DNA of 64,000 nucleotides from Acidobacteriota bacterium (GTDB taxonomy: Bacteria > Acidobacteriota > Terriglobia > Acidiferrales > UBA7541). The stretch is taken from NCBI GenBank assembly GCA_003225295.1, contig QHYZ01000049.1, positions 1 to 64,000 of the forward strand, in the 5' to 3' direction. Below, one piece after another: positions 42,935 to 52,339 of the stretch (position 1 is the stretch's first letter; each line of letters starts with the position of its first letter). Both the position numbers and the translations under genes were made by a program. The notes beneath the pieces were generated by a model. The model saw only the letters and a program-made list of their open reading frames with translations. It was not told where the DNA came from and searched no databases.

Positions 42935-43279
42935 ATGAAGGTAAAGCTGCGTGAATCCAAGCGCCTTGGTTCACGGCACCACGAGAAGCGCCGTGGCCGC
43001 CGCATGAACTCCCGGGTACCCGTGCGCCTTGAATGGGACGACGAAGCCGGGAAGCGCATCAGTATCGAAGGGCACACGCGGGTCGTCAACCCTTACGGCT
43101 GCATGGTGGTTCTCTCGCAGTCGCTCAATCTCGAGCACCGCCTGGCCCTCAACAATCTCGCTACCGATTCCAGCAATGCCGCGATTATCGTGTGGAAAGG
43201 CAACCAGCGCCCCGACGGTTGGGAATACGGCGTTGAACTGGTCGCCCCGGAAATGGATTTCTGGGGGCTGGACCTGTGA
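42935..43279 (+). CDS. Small PilZ-like protein, first of an overlapping pair
   Basis: The 114-residue product has a basic N-terminus with KRRGRRMNSRVPVRLEW, which resembles the RxxxR entry of c-di-GMP binding PilZ domains, and a beta-rich body ending WEYGVELVAPEMDFWG. The usual DxSxxG second motif is replaced by NPYG, so nucleotide binding is doubtful. Its stop overlaps the next start (GTGA). Two such genes in tandem suggest that the products act together. Confidence 0.7.
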   Translation: MKVKLRESKRLGSRHHEKRRGRRMNSRVPVRLEWDDEAGKRISIEGHTRVVNPYGCMVVLSQSLNLEHRLALNNLATDSSNAAIIVWKGNQRPDGWEYGVELVAPEMDFWGLDL

Positions 43280-43656
43280 AGCCCGCCACGAATATAAAAC
43301 CTGTGCTCACTCACGCAGTGCGCCCCGCGATCGCGCGGCAGCCCACCGCAGAGGAACGACGCCGCGCCCAGCGTGTCCTCCTGCGTATGCCCGTGCTCGT
43401 CCACATCGCCAAAAGACCCGAGCCCATGAAGGGCTTTACGCATACGGTCAGCGCTACCGGCGGGATGATCATACTTCCCGAGGGTTTTGCCCAGGGCACC
43501 AAGTTCACTCTCGAAAATCCAAAGACGCAGCAGCGCGTCGAGGTGAACGTTGTCCGTTCGCCGCAGATGAATCAGGAAGGCTCACTCGTTCCTATAGAGT
43601 TCCTGACCCCCGCGCCCCAATTCTGGAATATTTTCTTCCCTCCAAACATCAACTGA
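43276..43656 (+). CDS. Small PilZ-like protein, second of an overlapping pair
   Basis: This 126-residue protein starts with a GTG at 43276 that overlaps the previous stop. It contains ERRRAQRVLLRMPVLVHIA, similar to the PilZ RxxxR start, then HTVSATGGMIILPEG, in which SATGG takes the place of DxSxxG, and a closing VPIEFLTPAPQFWNIFF. Both PilZ motifs are recognisable, better than in its partner. It may bind c-di-GMP or be a degenerate member. Confidence 0.72.
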   Translation: MKPATNIKPVLTHAVRPAIARQPTAEERRRAQRVLLRMPVLVHIAKRPEPMKGFTHTVSATGGMIILPEGFAQGTKFTLENPKTQQRVEVNVVRSPQMNQEGSLVPIEFLTPAPQFWNIFFPPNIN

Positions 43657-43830
43657 CGACCCGATAGTCGCTTCCTGGCATGTGAGTAGAGTTCCTTTCC
43701 GGCAGAGCCAAATCTTCAATCGTTGCGATGCTCCTCCGCGAAAGGCTCGGGGCGGGCCGTAGCGCTATGCCACGGGAGAATCCAAAACGAAATTGTTGCA
43801 GGAGAGTTCTTGGTTCCGAGCAATGACGAC

Positions 43831-43865
43831 AAAAAAAAGAGCGGCCCGGAACATAGGGGCCGCTC
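43831..43865 (-). terminator. Intrinsic terminator of the S53 peptidase gene
   Basis: On the minus strand a perfect 9-bp stem (GAGCGGCCC with GGGCCGCTC, around an 8-base spacer) is followed by eight T. It begins 23 bases after the stop codon of the peptidase gene. Its position and T-run make it a clear Rho-independent terminator. Confidence 0.88.
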
Positions 43866-43888
43866 GTCCTTGCTGACAACGTTCTGAG

Positions 43889-46800
43889 TTAATTGATAGT
43901 GATGTTGACGGTCGGCGAGCCGTTGGACGCCGCCGGCGTCGCCATGACTGCAAACGTGGTCGCGCCGGTTGAAGTGACATTCAGCGTTCCGCTGTTTGAC
44001 GCCAGGGTATACGTATCGCCCAGATAGTGTGCGCTGATCGAGTGTGTTCCCGGTGCTAAGCCAGCAGTTGTAATCGTGGTCGTCCCGTTTGAGACAGTCA
44101 CGGCAGAGCCCAGCATGCTCGATCCATCAAGAAGCTGCACCTGCCCATTGGCCCCCACGGACGCCGTGACGTTGATGGTGAACTTGAAGCCCGTCGGATC
44201 GTTGGACGCTAACTTGGCACTATTCACGGTTATCTTCGTGGCCGTGGCTACGGGCCCGCCTCCACCACCACCGCCGCCGTACCCTCCGCAACCCAGCGTG
44301 AAGCTCAGCACGCACACAAGGCCGAGCCCCAGCGCGGCGCGATAACGCTTGCGCCCGGGCAGGACGAGCACGAGCATCGCGGCAAGGCCGGCGCCTGCGC
44401 TCAACGTCCACCAGCCCTTGACTCCGCCGGGAGGAATCGTCCCGGACGCATAGAGTGTGCGCTCTGCCGGTGGGGCCGAAGCCGTCAGCGTCGTCGATGG
44501 CGCTGCCACGGCTACGGCCAGCTGGCCGGTCACCGCCGCTGCACCCGTCACGTTGATGGCCAAGGGACTCGGTGAGCACGTGACACCAGCGGGCAATCCA
44601 GCTGCGGGACAAGTCACATTCACGTTGCCTAAGAACCCGCCGCTCGGCGTCACCGTGATGGTAGACATAACGCTGGCTCCCGCCGTACCCGTCACTGCGC
44701 TCCCGCCCAAGGTAAAAGTGCCGGTATTGGCATTCACCGTGAAGTTGACGCTATTGGAAGTGCCGCCCCCCGGAGCTGGGTTCGTCACCGTCACCGCCGG
44801 TGTCCCGGCGGTAGCAATGTCCGCTGCCAGGACAGAGGCCGTCAGTTGAGTCGCGCTGACGAAGACGGTCGTCTTCACGGCTCCGGCAAAGTTCACCGTC
44901 GAGGCATTCACAAAGTTCGTGCCATTCACTGTCAGCGTGAACGCTGCTCCTCCTGCCGTTGCGCTGCTCGGTGCAAGCGTGGTGATCGTCGGTACCGGAT
45001 TATTGGCAGCAGTGATCGTAAAAGCTACTGCAGGCGAGCTACTCGCATTAAAGCTCGCATCCCCACTGTAGTTCGCGACGATGGAATGAGTTCCCACCCC
45101 AAACGTGGAAATCCCTGGAACAGTAAACGCTTCATTAGCCGAATTTACGGGCACGTTGCTGGCTACTGTTGAGGGCGTTCCATTAAACGTGTCCACGAAA
45201 GTTACCGTACCAGTCGGCGAGAGTGGACTGTTGTTCGCCACGACCGTTGGGCTGATGCTGGACCGCAGGAATAGGGTTTGCGGTGCCGGCCCGCTGGTGA
45301 ACGTTGCAAATCCAGCGCCCAGCGCAACGAGCACGCTGCCGGTTGTGGTGCTGCCCGCTTTCGTAACGGTCACTGTCACCGGGGCCGAAACACTCGGCGC
45401 AAATGTTCCGTCTCCCGAATACCGGGCCGTGACTTGATAGCTCGTGCCATTGTTCCCAGTCAGTTGGGTGGTCGTGCCGTTGACGACGGACCCGTTAGCA
45501 TTGAGAGTGAAGCCGTCAACGCCATCTCCCGTCGAAGCGTTCGAGACCAAAGCAATGTCGCCCGTCGGCTTTGCCGTGCCGGCACTCGGCGTAACGGTAA
45601 CGTTCACCGTTATGCTCTGTCCGGCGGTAATTCCAGTCAGAGGAGACAAGGTCAAGCTCGTCGTGGTCGGTGTAAAGGCCGTGAGTGCGGTGTTCCAGTT
45701 ATTTACCAGGTTGTTCGCATTTACTGAGCCGAGTCCTGTTGCCAAATCATAACCCGCCGTCGTGCCATAGCCGCTGAGGACGCCGATGGTGTCGGTCCCC
45801 ACAGTTACGTTGCAGTTCAGGCTGCCCTTCGTGCAGGGCACGGCAATCGTGCCCGTGGTGACGTCATTGAATGTGCAAGTTGCTGCGGGGAGTGGACTCG
45901 CCATGGAATTGCAGGCCGTCGCCGCCGCATATTGCGTCTGCGCCAGCTTATAAAGCGCGAAATTTGCGTTACCCTGCCGACCGTTTTTCTGATTCACCAA
46001 CGCCATGATGCCCGCAAAGCTCGGCGTGGAGGCAGATGTACCGCCAAGACCAAGGAAATGGAAAACCTGGCCTTTCGCACAGGAAGGCGAAGAAACGGTG
46101 TCCGCTTGGCAAACCACGTAGAAACTCTTATTGAATCCGCTGCTGGCAAAGAAAGACACGTCGGGAAGGTCTCTTGCCCCATCGGCGGGCATGCCGTTGG
46201 TGGCGCTGATAAACGACTGATACGCTGGTTTTGCATAACCGCCGCTGCAGACGTTATTCACTAGCGCGAAGCAATGACTGCTACCGCCGCCGCCACCCAC
46301 AGTAAAGACCGCCGCTTTGTTTGCGGCCACAGTGCTGTTGCAGTTGGCCTCCGGATTAGTTCCAAAAAACGAGTTTGTGCAGGACTCGTTCCAGGTACTC
46401 TCTGGAATGTAGCCCTTCGCCGACGCCAGGGTATTGGGGTCATTGGTAGCGTTGAAGTATGTGGTTTGCGTCGTACCATCATTGAAATCCGTTCCACCCA
46501 CGGCAACGTTGAAGGGCGTGGATGCGAAGGCGTTTACCTGAAGCCCTGTGGTTGCCGGATTGGGTGCAGGAGCGTTCTGGTCCTCGCATCCGGCCGAGCC
46601 TGGATCGCCCGAGGCCACCGTCACGGTGATGCCTTCGGCCGCCGCCTGCTCCCACAGAACCTGCCAAAGCCCAGTGTTGTTTGCGCCTTCATGCGGTTCG
46701 CAGTCGCCGAAGCTCAGACTCAAGATGGGGTCGGAGTTGTTGTCTATGACATTGACGATGGCAAGGAGGAAGCCGGAAGCAATGTCTGTATCCGCGGCAA

Positions 46801-47833
46801 TGACCAAGTGAATTTGAGCGCCTTTGGCAATAGCCCCTGACCATTCAACATCGAGGAGCGCTTCGGTCTCCGCGCCTCCGCTGACGATTCCCGGATCGGC
46901 GCCATCAATGACAACGATGGGCGTATTTGCAGCCCCTCCTGTTGGCAGACCAAAGAGCGTCCGGAAGTCGGTAACGTCCTGCTGATTGATATTGGAGTCG
47001 CCGATGACCGCGATGCTTTGGCCCGTTCCGTCAGTTCCGGCTGCCCACAGCGGAGCAACATTGTAGATGGTTGCAAAATCGGTCGGCCCGATTGCGAAAA
47101 ACCCTCCCGACGTTGTGAACTCCGGGTTAACTGACTTCACTTCGGTGTTTCCTGCCGATCTCGTGTACTCGCCAGCAATGCGATGCGCCGGCCTCGCTCT
47201 AAAATTGTTAAGTGGAGCTAATCCGCGCACCACGGGGGTCAGCGCCACCGGGACTTGTGGGTCGCTCGTGTTAGCAAAATGGGTCTCCCCATTCACTACA
47301 AATTTGTGAATCTCTGTGTGGAAGGCTTCGAGTACCTGCGCGGCAGTCCCTGAAAACTCGATGGCAACTTTTCCTTTGCTTACTTTCGCGACTTGGAAGC
47401 CATGGGACTGCAGCCAGGCGGTAACTGTCTGAATGTCCGCGTCGGCGGGTCCAAACCGCGCGCCGAACCCTTCCGGCGTTAGCCACTTGTGGTAGTTGGC
47501 TGAGGCCATGTTGTATTGGTCCACCATCAATTGTGCGAGCGCCGATTCTTGCTCCATACTCCGCCTCAACACCAGCAGCATCCGCTGCATGGGTAATTCC
47601 GACGGTACCGGCCCCTGATCAAATTCTGGCCGGGCAAGCGGGTGCACGTTGCCCTGTAGGCGGGCCAGGTGCGTTTCATCAATCGCTTGGGTGATACGCG
47701 CCGGGATGGCGGCGGTCGGAGAGGCAGTGACGCTATCCAGCTTGGTTTCGGCACCGGCGCGAAACGCCGGCAGCACCAGAGTCAAAGTAAGACCGAGAAG
47801 GGAATTGCGAAGCATCAGAGATTGGAATTTCAT
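43889..47833 (-). CDS. Secreted S53 (sedolisin/kumamolisin-type) peptidase with Ig-like repeats
   Basis: This 1,314-residue protein has a signal peptide (residues 1-28), a pro-kumamolisin activation domain at about 70-215, and an S53 catalytic domain at about 245-715. The catalytic set is visible: Glu324 and Asp328 (ETEALLD), Asp410 (ASGDPGSAG) and Ser600 ([12 protein letters not shown]). Ig-like repeats and an IPT/TIG-like domain near 970-1060 follow, with more Ig-like modules. Near 1185-1235 come two hydrophobic stretches separated by LPGRKRYR, then [11 protein letters not shown], and a final Ig-like repeat after that. The start at 47833 gives a proper signal peptide; the frame extends 12 codons further. 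It is an acid-active endopeptidase type in known members. A strong terminator follows. Confidence 0.9.
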   Translation of the reverse strand: MKFQSLMLRNSLLGLTLTLVLPAFRAGAETKLDSVTASPTAAIPARITQAIDETHLARLQGNVHPLARPEFDQGPVPSELPMQRMLLVLRRSMEQESALAQLMVDQYNMASANYHKWLTPEGFGARFGPADADIQTVTAWLQSHGFQVAKVSKGKVAIEFSGTAAQVLEAFHTEIHKFVVNGETHFANTSDPQVPVALTPVVRGLAPLNNFRARPAHRIAGEYTRSAGNTEVKSVNPEFTTSGGFFAIGPTDFATIYNVAPLWAAGTDGTGQSIAVIGDSNINQQDVTDFRTLFGLPTGGAANTPIVVIDGADPGIVSGGAETEALLDVEWSGAIAKGAQIHLVIAADTDIASGFLLAIVNVIDNNSDPILSLSFGDCEPHEGANNTGLWQVLWEQAAAEGITVTVASGDPGSAGCEDQNAPAPNPATTGLQVNAFASTPFNVAVGGTDFNDGTTQTTYFNATNDPNTLASAKGYIPESTWNESCTNSFFGTNPEANCNSTVAANKAAVFTVGGGGGSSHCFALVNNVCSGGYAKPAYQSFISATNGMPADGARDLPDVSFFASSGFNKSFYVVCQADTVSSPSCAKGQVFHFLGLGGTSASTPSFAGIMALVNQKNGRQGNANFALYKLAQTQYAAATACNSMASPLPAATCTFNDVTTGTIAVPCTKGSLNCNVTVGTDTIGVLSGYGTTAGYDLATGLGSVNANNLVNNWNTALTAFTPTTTSLTLSPLTGITAGQSITVNVTVTPSAGTAKPTGDIALVSNASTGDGVDGFTLNANGSVVNGTTTQLTGNNGTSYQVTARYSGDGTFAPSVSAPVTVTVTKAGSTTTGSVLVALGAGFATFTSGPAPQTLFLRSSISPTVVANNSPLSPTGTVTFVDTFNGTPSTVASNVPVNSANEAFTVPGISTFGVGTHSIVANYSGDASFNASSSPAVAFTITAANNPVPTITTLAPSSATAGGAAFTLTVNGTNFVNASTVNFAGAVKTTVFVSATQLTASVLAADIATAGTPAVTVTNPAPGGGTSNSVNFTVNANTGTFTLGGSAVTGTAGASVMSTITVTPSGGFLGNVNVTCPAAGLPAGVTCSPSPLAINVTGAAAVTGQLAVAVAAPSTTLTASAPPAERTLYASGTIPPGGVKGWWTLSAGAGLAAMLVLVLPGRKRYRAALGLGLVCVLSFTLGCGGYGGGGGGGGPVATATKITVNSAKLASNDPTGFKFTINVTASVGANGQVQLLDGSSMLGSAVTVSNGTTTITTAGLAPGTHSISAHYLGDTYTLASNSGTLNVTSTGATTFAVMATPAASNGSPTVNITIN

Positions 47834-48301
47834 ATTCCGCCCACGCTGCAGATTTGAAACCGATTCCAACTAAACGCATCCGGCCTGAAGGCGTGGCCAT
47901 TTGGACAGAGGCACAACTTCCGCAAATGGCTTCTCGCGGACTGGGGCTTGGACCGGAAACGAGGCACCGTTGAACTCGTAAAGCGTATCACACGCTATTA
48001 CAAGACTCTCTAGTACCCGCCGTAGGAGTTGCCGAGCGCATCGCTGCTAAACCGGAGCATCACCCATCCACCCAAACCATCGCCATTCTGATGCACCACC
48101 GGATGCTTCAGCCATTTTTTGATGAGCGCCGTGCCTCGAGGTGATTTTCATGGCGCCCGTCTTTGCAGAAATTCTCCCTTTGCTCCAGTTCCAACTCCCC
48201 TAGTGCCACTTTTATTCCACTTAGAAGCGCTGCGGGCGTTCCTGTTTTCTGGAACGCCCGCCCCTGCCATTTCCGTTTCGCTTCAAGTCATTTCACAAGA
48301 G
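47834..48301. other. Gap between the S53 peptidase and glycine-zipper genes
   Basis: I see no gene in these 468 bases. The left part should hold the promoter of the leftward peptidase gene. The right part contains the hairpin at 48232-48261 that lies after the neighbouring gene. Confidence 0.4.
48232..48261 (-). terminator. Hairpin after the glycine-zipper protein gene
   Basis: GCGGGCGTTCC and GGAACGCCCGC form a perfect 11-bp stem with an 8-base loop, 41 bases after the stop codon on the minus strand. There is no T-run after it in that direction, so it is either a weak terminator or a transcript-end stabiliser. Confidence 0.55.
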
Positions 48302-49273
48302 TCAGTAACGAAAACCACGCCGGCCATAGAATCCCGGGCCTCGGCCCCAGCCATCATAAAATCCCACAAAGCCTGGGTAGGCGTAGCAAGGGCCGTAGTA
48401 ACCGCACGGATAGAACCCCGGGCCAGGATAGCTTCCGGCCACGTGGCGTGGCCCCCTACGCTCCAATCTCCCGCCGTCAAAATCCTGCTGAGTGACAGGC
48501 AAGAAGGCCTGCTGGCTCTGTGTCGTGTCAATCCTAACCGGATCGACTAGCCGGAAGCTCAATTGTTCCTCCGGTGCGATTATGGTGGGGCGCCCTCGCG
48601 TTAGGAGCACCGCGCCAATGCCTGCTGCCGCGCCGGCTCCCGCGCCGATCGCTGCACCGGTGCCCCAGTCTGCCGCCGCTCCGATCAGCGCCCCAAGTCC
48701 TGTGGTGGTGCCAATCGTTGCCGCATCTTGTCCATGGGAGGTCCCCGCCGAACCTTTCGATAGCTCGGTAAGAATCGGAACTTGGCGGCCATCCACCACA
48801 GTCATGTCCGTCACCTCGACGCCCAACTGGGAAGTGCCCTTGACTCGGCCGGCTTTGCGCACCTCTTTGACCTGGCCGACCAGCACCTGGCCTCGCCTCG
48901 CCACCACCCAGCCATTAACCACAATCGGGTTTTCCAGCACCGCCGTGAAGTGGTCGCCAATCTGGTTGCGGTCGCTCGAAAGGTATTCATTGATTCGGAT
49001 GAGAAGGATCGTTCCGGCTGGCACGGTCAGAGTCCCGGGAACTGGTTGGACTTGTGTGGCGGGCGTCGCGGCGGCTGGCCGGTCGTAGGAATAGGGCGGC
49101 TTGTCGGCGTCTTGTGGGGCGTAAGTTGGCTTGGGCTGCGAATCTTGAGCTTGCTGCTGGCCTGGCTGTTCCTGTCCGTAAGCGGCTGCGCTCAGGCAGA
49201 CGGCTAGGGCTAGTGCTGCCGTTGCTCTCGAAATAAAACTGAAGCTCCTCGACCTAGCTGGGTGGTTCAGCAT
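48302..49273 (-). CDS. Exported glycine-zipper protein, paralogue of the lipoprotein at 27351
   Basis: The 323-residue product has a signal peptide (ATAALALAVCLSAAAYG, cut near residue 33), a Gln/Pro-rich linker, and a beta domain starting VPAGTILLIRINEYLSSD with QIGDHFTAVLE, VARRGQVLVGQV and GRVKGTSQLGVEV. A glycine-zipper ([27 protein letters not shown] in two parts) lies near 198-230. The domain ends with EEQLSFRLVDPV. The same order is found in the lipoprotein at 27351-28028, so they are paralogues. The C-terminus is rich in Gly, Tyr and Phe (FYGRRGFRY). The ATG at 49273 has GGAGAAAAG upstream. Function unknown; envelope association is expected. Confidence 0.8.
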   Translation of the reverse strand: MLNHPARSRSFSFISRATAALALAVCLSAAAYGQEQPGQQQAQDSQPKPTYAPQDADKPPYSYDRPAAATPATQVQPVPGTLTVPAGTILLIRINEYLSSDRNQIGDHFTAVLENPIVVNGWVVARRGQVLVGQVKEVRKAGRVKGTSQLGVEVTDMTVVDGRQVPILTELSKGSAGTSHGQDAATIGTTTGLGALIGAAADWGTGAAIGAGAGAAAGIGAVLLTRGRPTIIAPEEQLSFRLVDPVRIDTTQSQQAFLPVTQQDFDGGRLERRGPRHVAGSYPGPGFYPCGYYGPCYAYPGFVGFYDGWGRGPGFYGRRGFRY

Positions 49274-49511
49274 AATCTTTTCTCCCTGGACCTCCGGATC
49301 CTCTCCACACTTGGACCAGTTGGATGACCTCGCTTCCGGTTGGGGATGCCCGGGTCATTTAGGGGTTTGTCGAATTTGCTACTGGCGTGGGGCCGCGAAA
49401 CTTTCCGCCAGTTCCTGGGTTTAATATTGGGGGAAAATCGGGAGAATTGCGTCCCTAAGCTTTCCTTTTCTCCGGCTGCCGCTCTTGTCCCTTGCTGAAG
49501 AGTGCGCCTCA

Positions 49512-50068
49512 CTACTGGTTTCCGGTCGAGCGTCGCGCCTCTTTATTCCGGCGTTCGAACGCATCCCAGTACTCCTCTGCCATCTTAAGGAGTGCTGTAA
49601 TTCCCAACTCCTGCCCATCACCTCTTGAAACCGTGAGCCGCTCCACGCGCAGAAATAGCTCACGGTATGGGGCGTAGTTGAGAAGCCCGCTGATCCGGAA
49701 TTGTCCGTCGAGGTGACCAGCGACGCATCGGCGATATCAATCACCTGGTTGCATTCCGTGGTGACCGCGCTCTCCAATTCGTTCCAGCTTAGTGATTCCT
49801 CACGACACTTAGATTGGTACTCGGCAATCAACCGTGCTTCCTCTTCGCCGATTGCACGCCTTCGAGCCGCAGGAGAAACTGCATATCCGGCGGCAATTTG
49901 TGGAATTCCAGCAAGTGGTCGCTTTGCAGATGAAGAGTAACGGTGCGCTCCAGCAGGTTGGACTGGATGGACACAATTTGCGTCGTGGAGGCCCGCCCAC
50001 AGTGACACCTCAGTCAGGTCGTGCGGCAGGTTCATCCAATCGACGATCCCCGTTTGTTCTTCAGGCAT
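49512..50068 (-). pseudogene. Conserved hypothetical gene broken by several frameshifts
   Basis: An initial frame gives MNLPHDLTEVSLWAGLHDA from 50035 (an upstream ATG is at 50068). Near 49981 coding character passes to a second frame with QIVSIQSNLLERTVTLHLQ and LEFHKLPPDMQFLLRLEGV. Near 49850 it returns to the first frame (GEEEARLIAEYQSKCREES, LSWNELESAV) and near 49700 passes again to the second (GLLNYAPYRELFLRVERLTV, ALLKMAEEYWDAFERRN), ending in TAG at 49512-49514. Read through these switches, it forms one plausible protein of about 170 residues. The unbroken first frame, 215 codons to 49421, is therefore mostly wrong. I do not recognise the family. Confidence 0.6.
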
Positions 50069-50175
50069 GCATCAGCGTTTTAAGCGAAATCGCGGGCGGA
50101 GTACAGTCCGCACTCCGCCAAATCGAAACGCATTGTATAATCCTGCTTCCAATCCATCCACACACAGGAGGCGCC

Positions 50176-50427
50176 ATGGCCGAGCCAACGTACGAAGAAC
50201 TCAAAGCAAAACTCGCGGAAATGGAAAAACAGGGAGGAGCGCGCCGCACCGGGGCGCTCGAGTTTCGTGTTGGCGAAAAAGGAGGCGTCAGTGTCTACGG
50301 TCTGGGCCGCTTCCCCGTTACGCTGTACTACGAACAATGGATTCGGCTGCTTGAAGCAACGCCGCAACTTCGCACCTTCCTCGAGGACAACAAATCCACG
50401 GGAAAGTTGAAGCTCAGGGAAAAATAG
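50176..50427 (+). CDS. Small conserved hypothetical protein
   Basis: This 83-residue protein begins with a charged helix (PTYEELKAKLAEMEKQ) and continues with a compact domain containing LEFRVGEKGGVSVYGLGRFP and VTLYYEQWIRLLEATPQLR. I recall the YGLGRFPVTLY pattern from widespread uncharacterised bacterial proteins but cannot name a function. AGGAGGCGCC directly before the ATG at 50176 is an excellent ribosome-binding site and decides the start; the open frame upstream is longer but not supported. Confidence 0.75.
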   Translation: MAEPTYEELKAKLAEMEKQGGARRTGALEFRVGEKGGVSVYGLGRFPVTLYYEQWIRLLEATPQLRTFLEDNKSTGKLKLREK

Positions 50428-50631
50428 TACTTTGCGGTGCGGTCACTACTGCTTGGCTTAAGCTGGTAAGAAAGCGCCGCACCTTCATGCTTTCGCTGCT
50501 GCCTTTCTTAACGATATCCGTCCGTTGCGGTTTTATCGACACGTCACAATCCATCGCCACGCGTATTCCTGCCTCTGGATTTCCCCTTACACTATAAGAA
50601 GCTCTCTTATCTCTTCCGAGGAATCCGGAAA

Positions 50632-51159
50632 ATGAAGAAACTAGCAATTCGTGGAAGTCTCGCCGTGCTCGGCATGGCCATCACATTGACGTGGTGGTCC
50701 ATCGACCGCGGCGATTCGCATTAGCAATCTTCAAGCCGTATTCCTGCCAAGGTCTGGAGCGGCGGTCACACCCTCGAGATCGAGGTCGAAAGCACCTCTG
50801 CAGCGACTATGCGCGTCAGCTTCTCGCAGCACGATAAACCTGCGGGCGAACAACAGACAGTCGAGACGTACGAAAAGATCGCCGCCGGGACTCGTTCTTG
50901 GACGATTGACGTTCCCGTTCATGTTGGCGGCTATATCGAGATCGGGGCGGATAAACCCAGCCCCGGAGACAGGCTGGCAATGAAGGTGAAGTCGAATGGC
51001 AGGCTGGTGAACGAACAAACAGAAAAGCTAGATCAGCCGCTCCAGTCTGGCTATGCTTTTTTTCTCCAGGTTCATTACGACGACTATTCGAAGGCCGGAT
51101 CGGAAAGAGAAGAGTCGGACGCCGAAAGCGGCGGCACATCACCCGGCGAGAACCATTAG
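50632..51159 (+). pseudogene. Exported or membrane-anchored protein gene with an in-frame amber codon
   Basis: The ATG at 50632 opens a signal-anchor-like sequence (GSLAVLGMAITLTWWSI), which ends at TAG at 50722-50724. The same frame then stays open for 144 further codons to the stop at 51159. It encodes a beta-rich, soluble-looking domain (AKVWSGGHTLEIEVES, TWTIDVPVHVGGYIEIGAD-like) and a Ser/Glu-rich tail. Everything after the TAG is in frame with the signal, so one base change (for example CAG to TAG) would restore a 175-residue exported protein. I do not recognise the family. Confidence 0.6.
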
Positions 51160-51272
51160 CCAGCGGTTGTCGTTGTCGTTCAGGCCATGGAATTGGATGA
51201 CCTGAATCGCTCGCCGCGTTGACCGTAGATAGCTCCAGGAATGCAGTCCAGCCTGCCAGGGGAGAAAGTCGA

Positions 51273-51815
51273 ATGGATCCTACTGATCTTTCGGAGGCGC
51301 GTGTAGCCGAGATGATTTCCCGAGTCGCGACGTATCTGCGCCAGGAAAGAGGTCTTTATTCCCGTGCGAGTGAGCCGCTGACGCTGGGATGGAGAACTGC
51401 CGTTCAGCCTTATTTCTCGAAGACTTTGCTTGAAAGCGTCAGGGCGGTGATTCTGAAGGGTGCCCGCATCCCACCCCCGCCTTTTTATTCCGAGGCCCTG
51501 GCCTTTAGCGCAGGCAGTTTTCCTGACTTCGTGCACCTGGCTTCCGTCACTTACTTGGACATAATCGTTTTTCACGACGAAATCGCGGTACGAACCCTCT
51601 TCCACGGGTTGGTCCATGCCACGCAAATGGCGCTTCTTGGAGTGGACTGTTACAGTGACCTTTACGTTCGAGGTTTCGTCAAGTCTCGTTCCTGGACCGC
51701 CATACCTCTTGAGGCTCAGGCCTATCAATTAGACACGCGCTTCGCTATGTCTCCCCCAGCCCCCTTCTCCGTGGAGGACGAAGTAAGCTCCTGGGCTCAG
51801 CAAGACCAGTACTGA
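51273..51815 (+). CDS. Metallopeptidase-like protein lacking the catalytic glutamate
   Basis: The 180-residue protein is uncharacterised. Its C-terminal half has the arrangement of small zinc-peptidase-like proteins: FHGLVHATQ (His111, His115), then YVRGFVKSRSWTAIPLEAQAYQLD, with Glu147 as a possible third ligand (residues quoted in two parts). In relatives I recall, the first motif is HELVHxxQ; here the Glu is Gly112. The fold and metal site may remain, but peptidase chemistry is doubtful. GGGGAGAAAG before the ATG at 51273 supports that start over the upstream 51219. A hairpin after the gene terminates it. Confidence 0.7.
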   Translation: MDPTDLSEARVAEMISRVATYLRQERGLYSRASEPLTLGWRTAVQPYFSKTLLESVRAVILKGARIPPPPFYSEALAFSAGSFPDFVHLASVTYLDIIVFHDEIAVRTLFHGLVHATQMALLGVDCYSDLYVRGFVKSRSWTAIPLEAQAYQLDTRFAMSPPAPFSVEDEVSSWAQQDQY

Positions 51816-51869
51816 GCAAGACCACTTTCGTCAATCTCAATTTCGAAATTCTAGCCTCAGAAAAGAATA

Positions 51870-51901
51870 GCCCCGGGTGTCTGTGGGGAGGCACCCGGGG
51901 C
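51870..51901. terminator. Bidirectional hairpin between convergent genes
   Basis: GCCCCGGGTG and CACCCGGGGC form a perfect 10-bp stem around 12 bases. It sits between the stops of two convergent genes, 55 bases from the left and 52 from the right. No T-run is present, so its strength rests on the GC-rich stem. Confidence 0.6.
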
Positions 51902-51952
51902 CGGGGGGGAGTGAGCAGGAGACTAGGCAAGCTTCTCTAGAAGACTGGCTTA

Positions 51953-52150
51953 CTACTTCGAAGACTGTGCGGCTAGCAGGCAGAGCCTCTGCAGCTCGTC
52001 GTACGTGAAAACCATTTGCTCTCCCCGGTCGCCACATTCGAGGTGTCCGAGGCCGGATATCCGCGAAAAGCTCCGGATTTCGGTCGTCGTGAGCCCCAGA
52101 AGCACTGCCGCCCGGTCCTCTGCTACTCGCTCCTGGCCATTCATGCTCAT
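51953..52150 (-). CDS. Small helix-turn-helix-like protein
   Basis: The ATG at 52150 gives 65 residues: MSMNGQERVAEDRAAVLLG, then LTTTEIRSFSRISGLGHLE and VFTYDELQRLCLLAAQ. The layout of ERAAxLLGL followed by a second helix pair and F-TYEEL is that of a MerR or excisionase-like recognition domain. I recall similar short acidobacterial proteins, but a regulatory role is inference. The open frame extends to 52288 through a Cys-rich stretch that seems non-coding. It converges on the previous gene. Confidence 0.65.
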   Translation of the reverse strand: MSMNGQERVAEDRAAVLLGLTTTEIRSFSRISGLGHLECGDRGEQMVFTYDELQRLCLLAAQSSK

Positions 52151-52339
52151 CTGTATCCCATCCGAGTGTGTTGGAGCATGCGGTTGTCCAAACTTCCCGT
52201 CATCTAAGTCCTGTTTTTTCTGTAAGAAAGCTTTCGTCAGACTTAGGCTCTTGCACAATGTGCATAATTCCTTACACAAATAGTGCACGGATTTAGCACA
52301 GATTCTCTAGCTGGCCGGAGAGGGCTGAGGATAGACTGG

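Noticed and set aside
50722-50724. TAG as a site of pyrrolysine or other recoding
   Set aside because: Nothing here suggests pyl genes, and no context marks recoding; a nonsense change is simpler.
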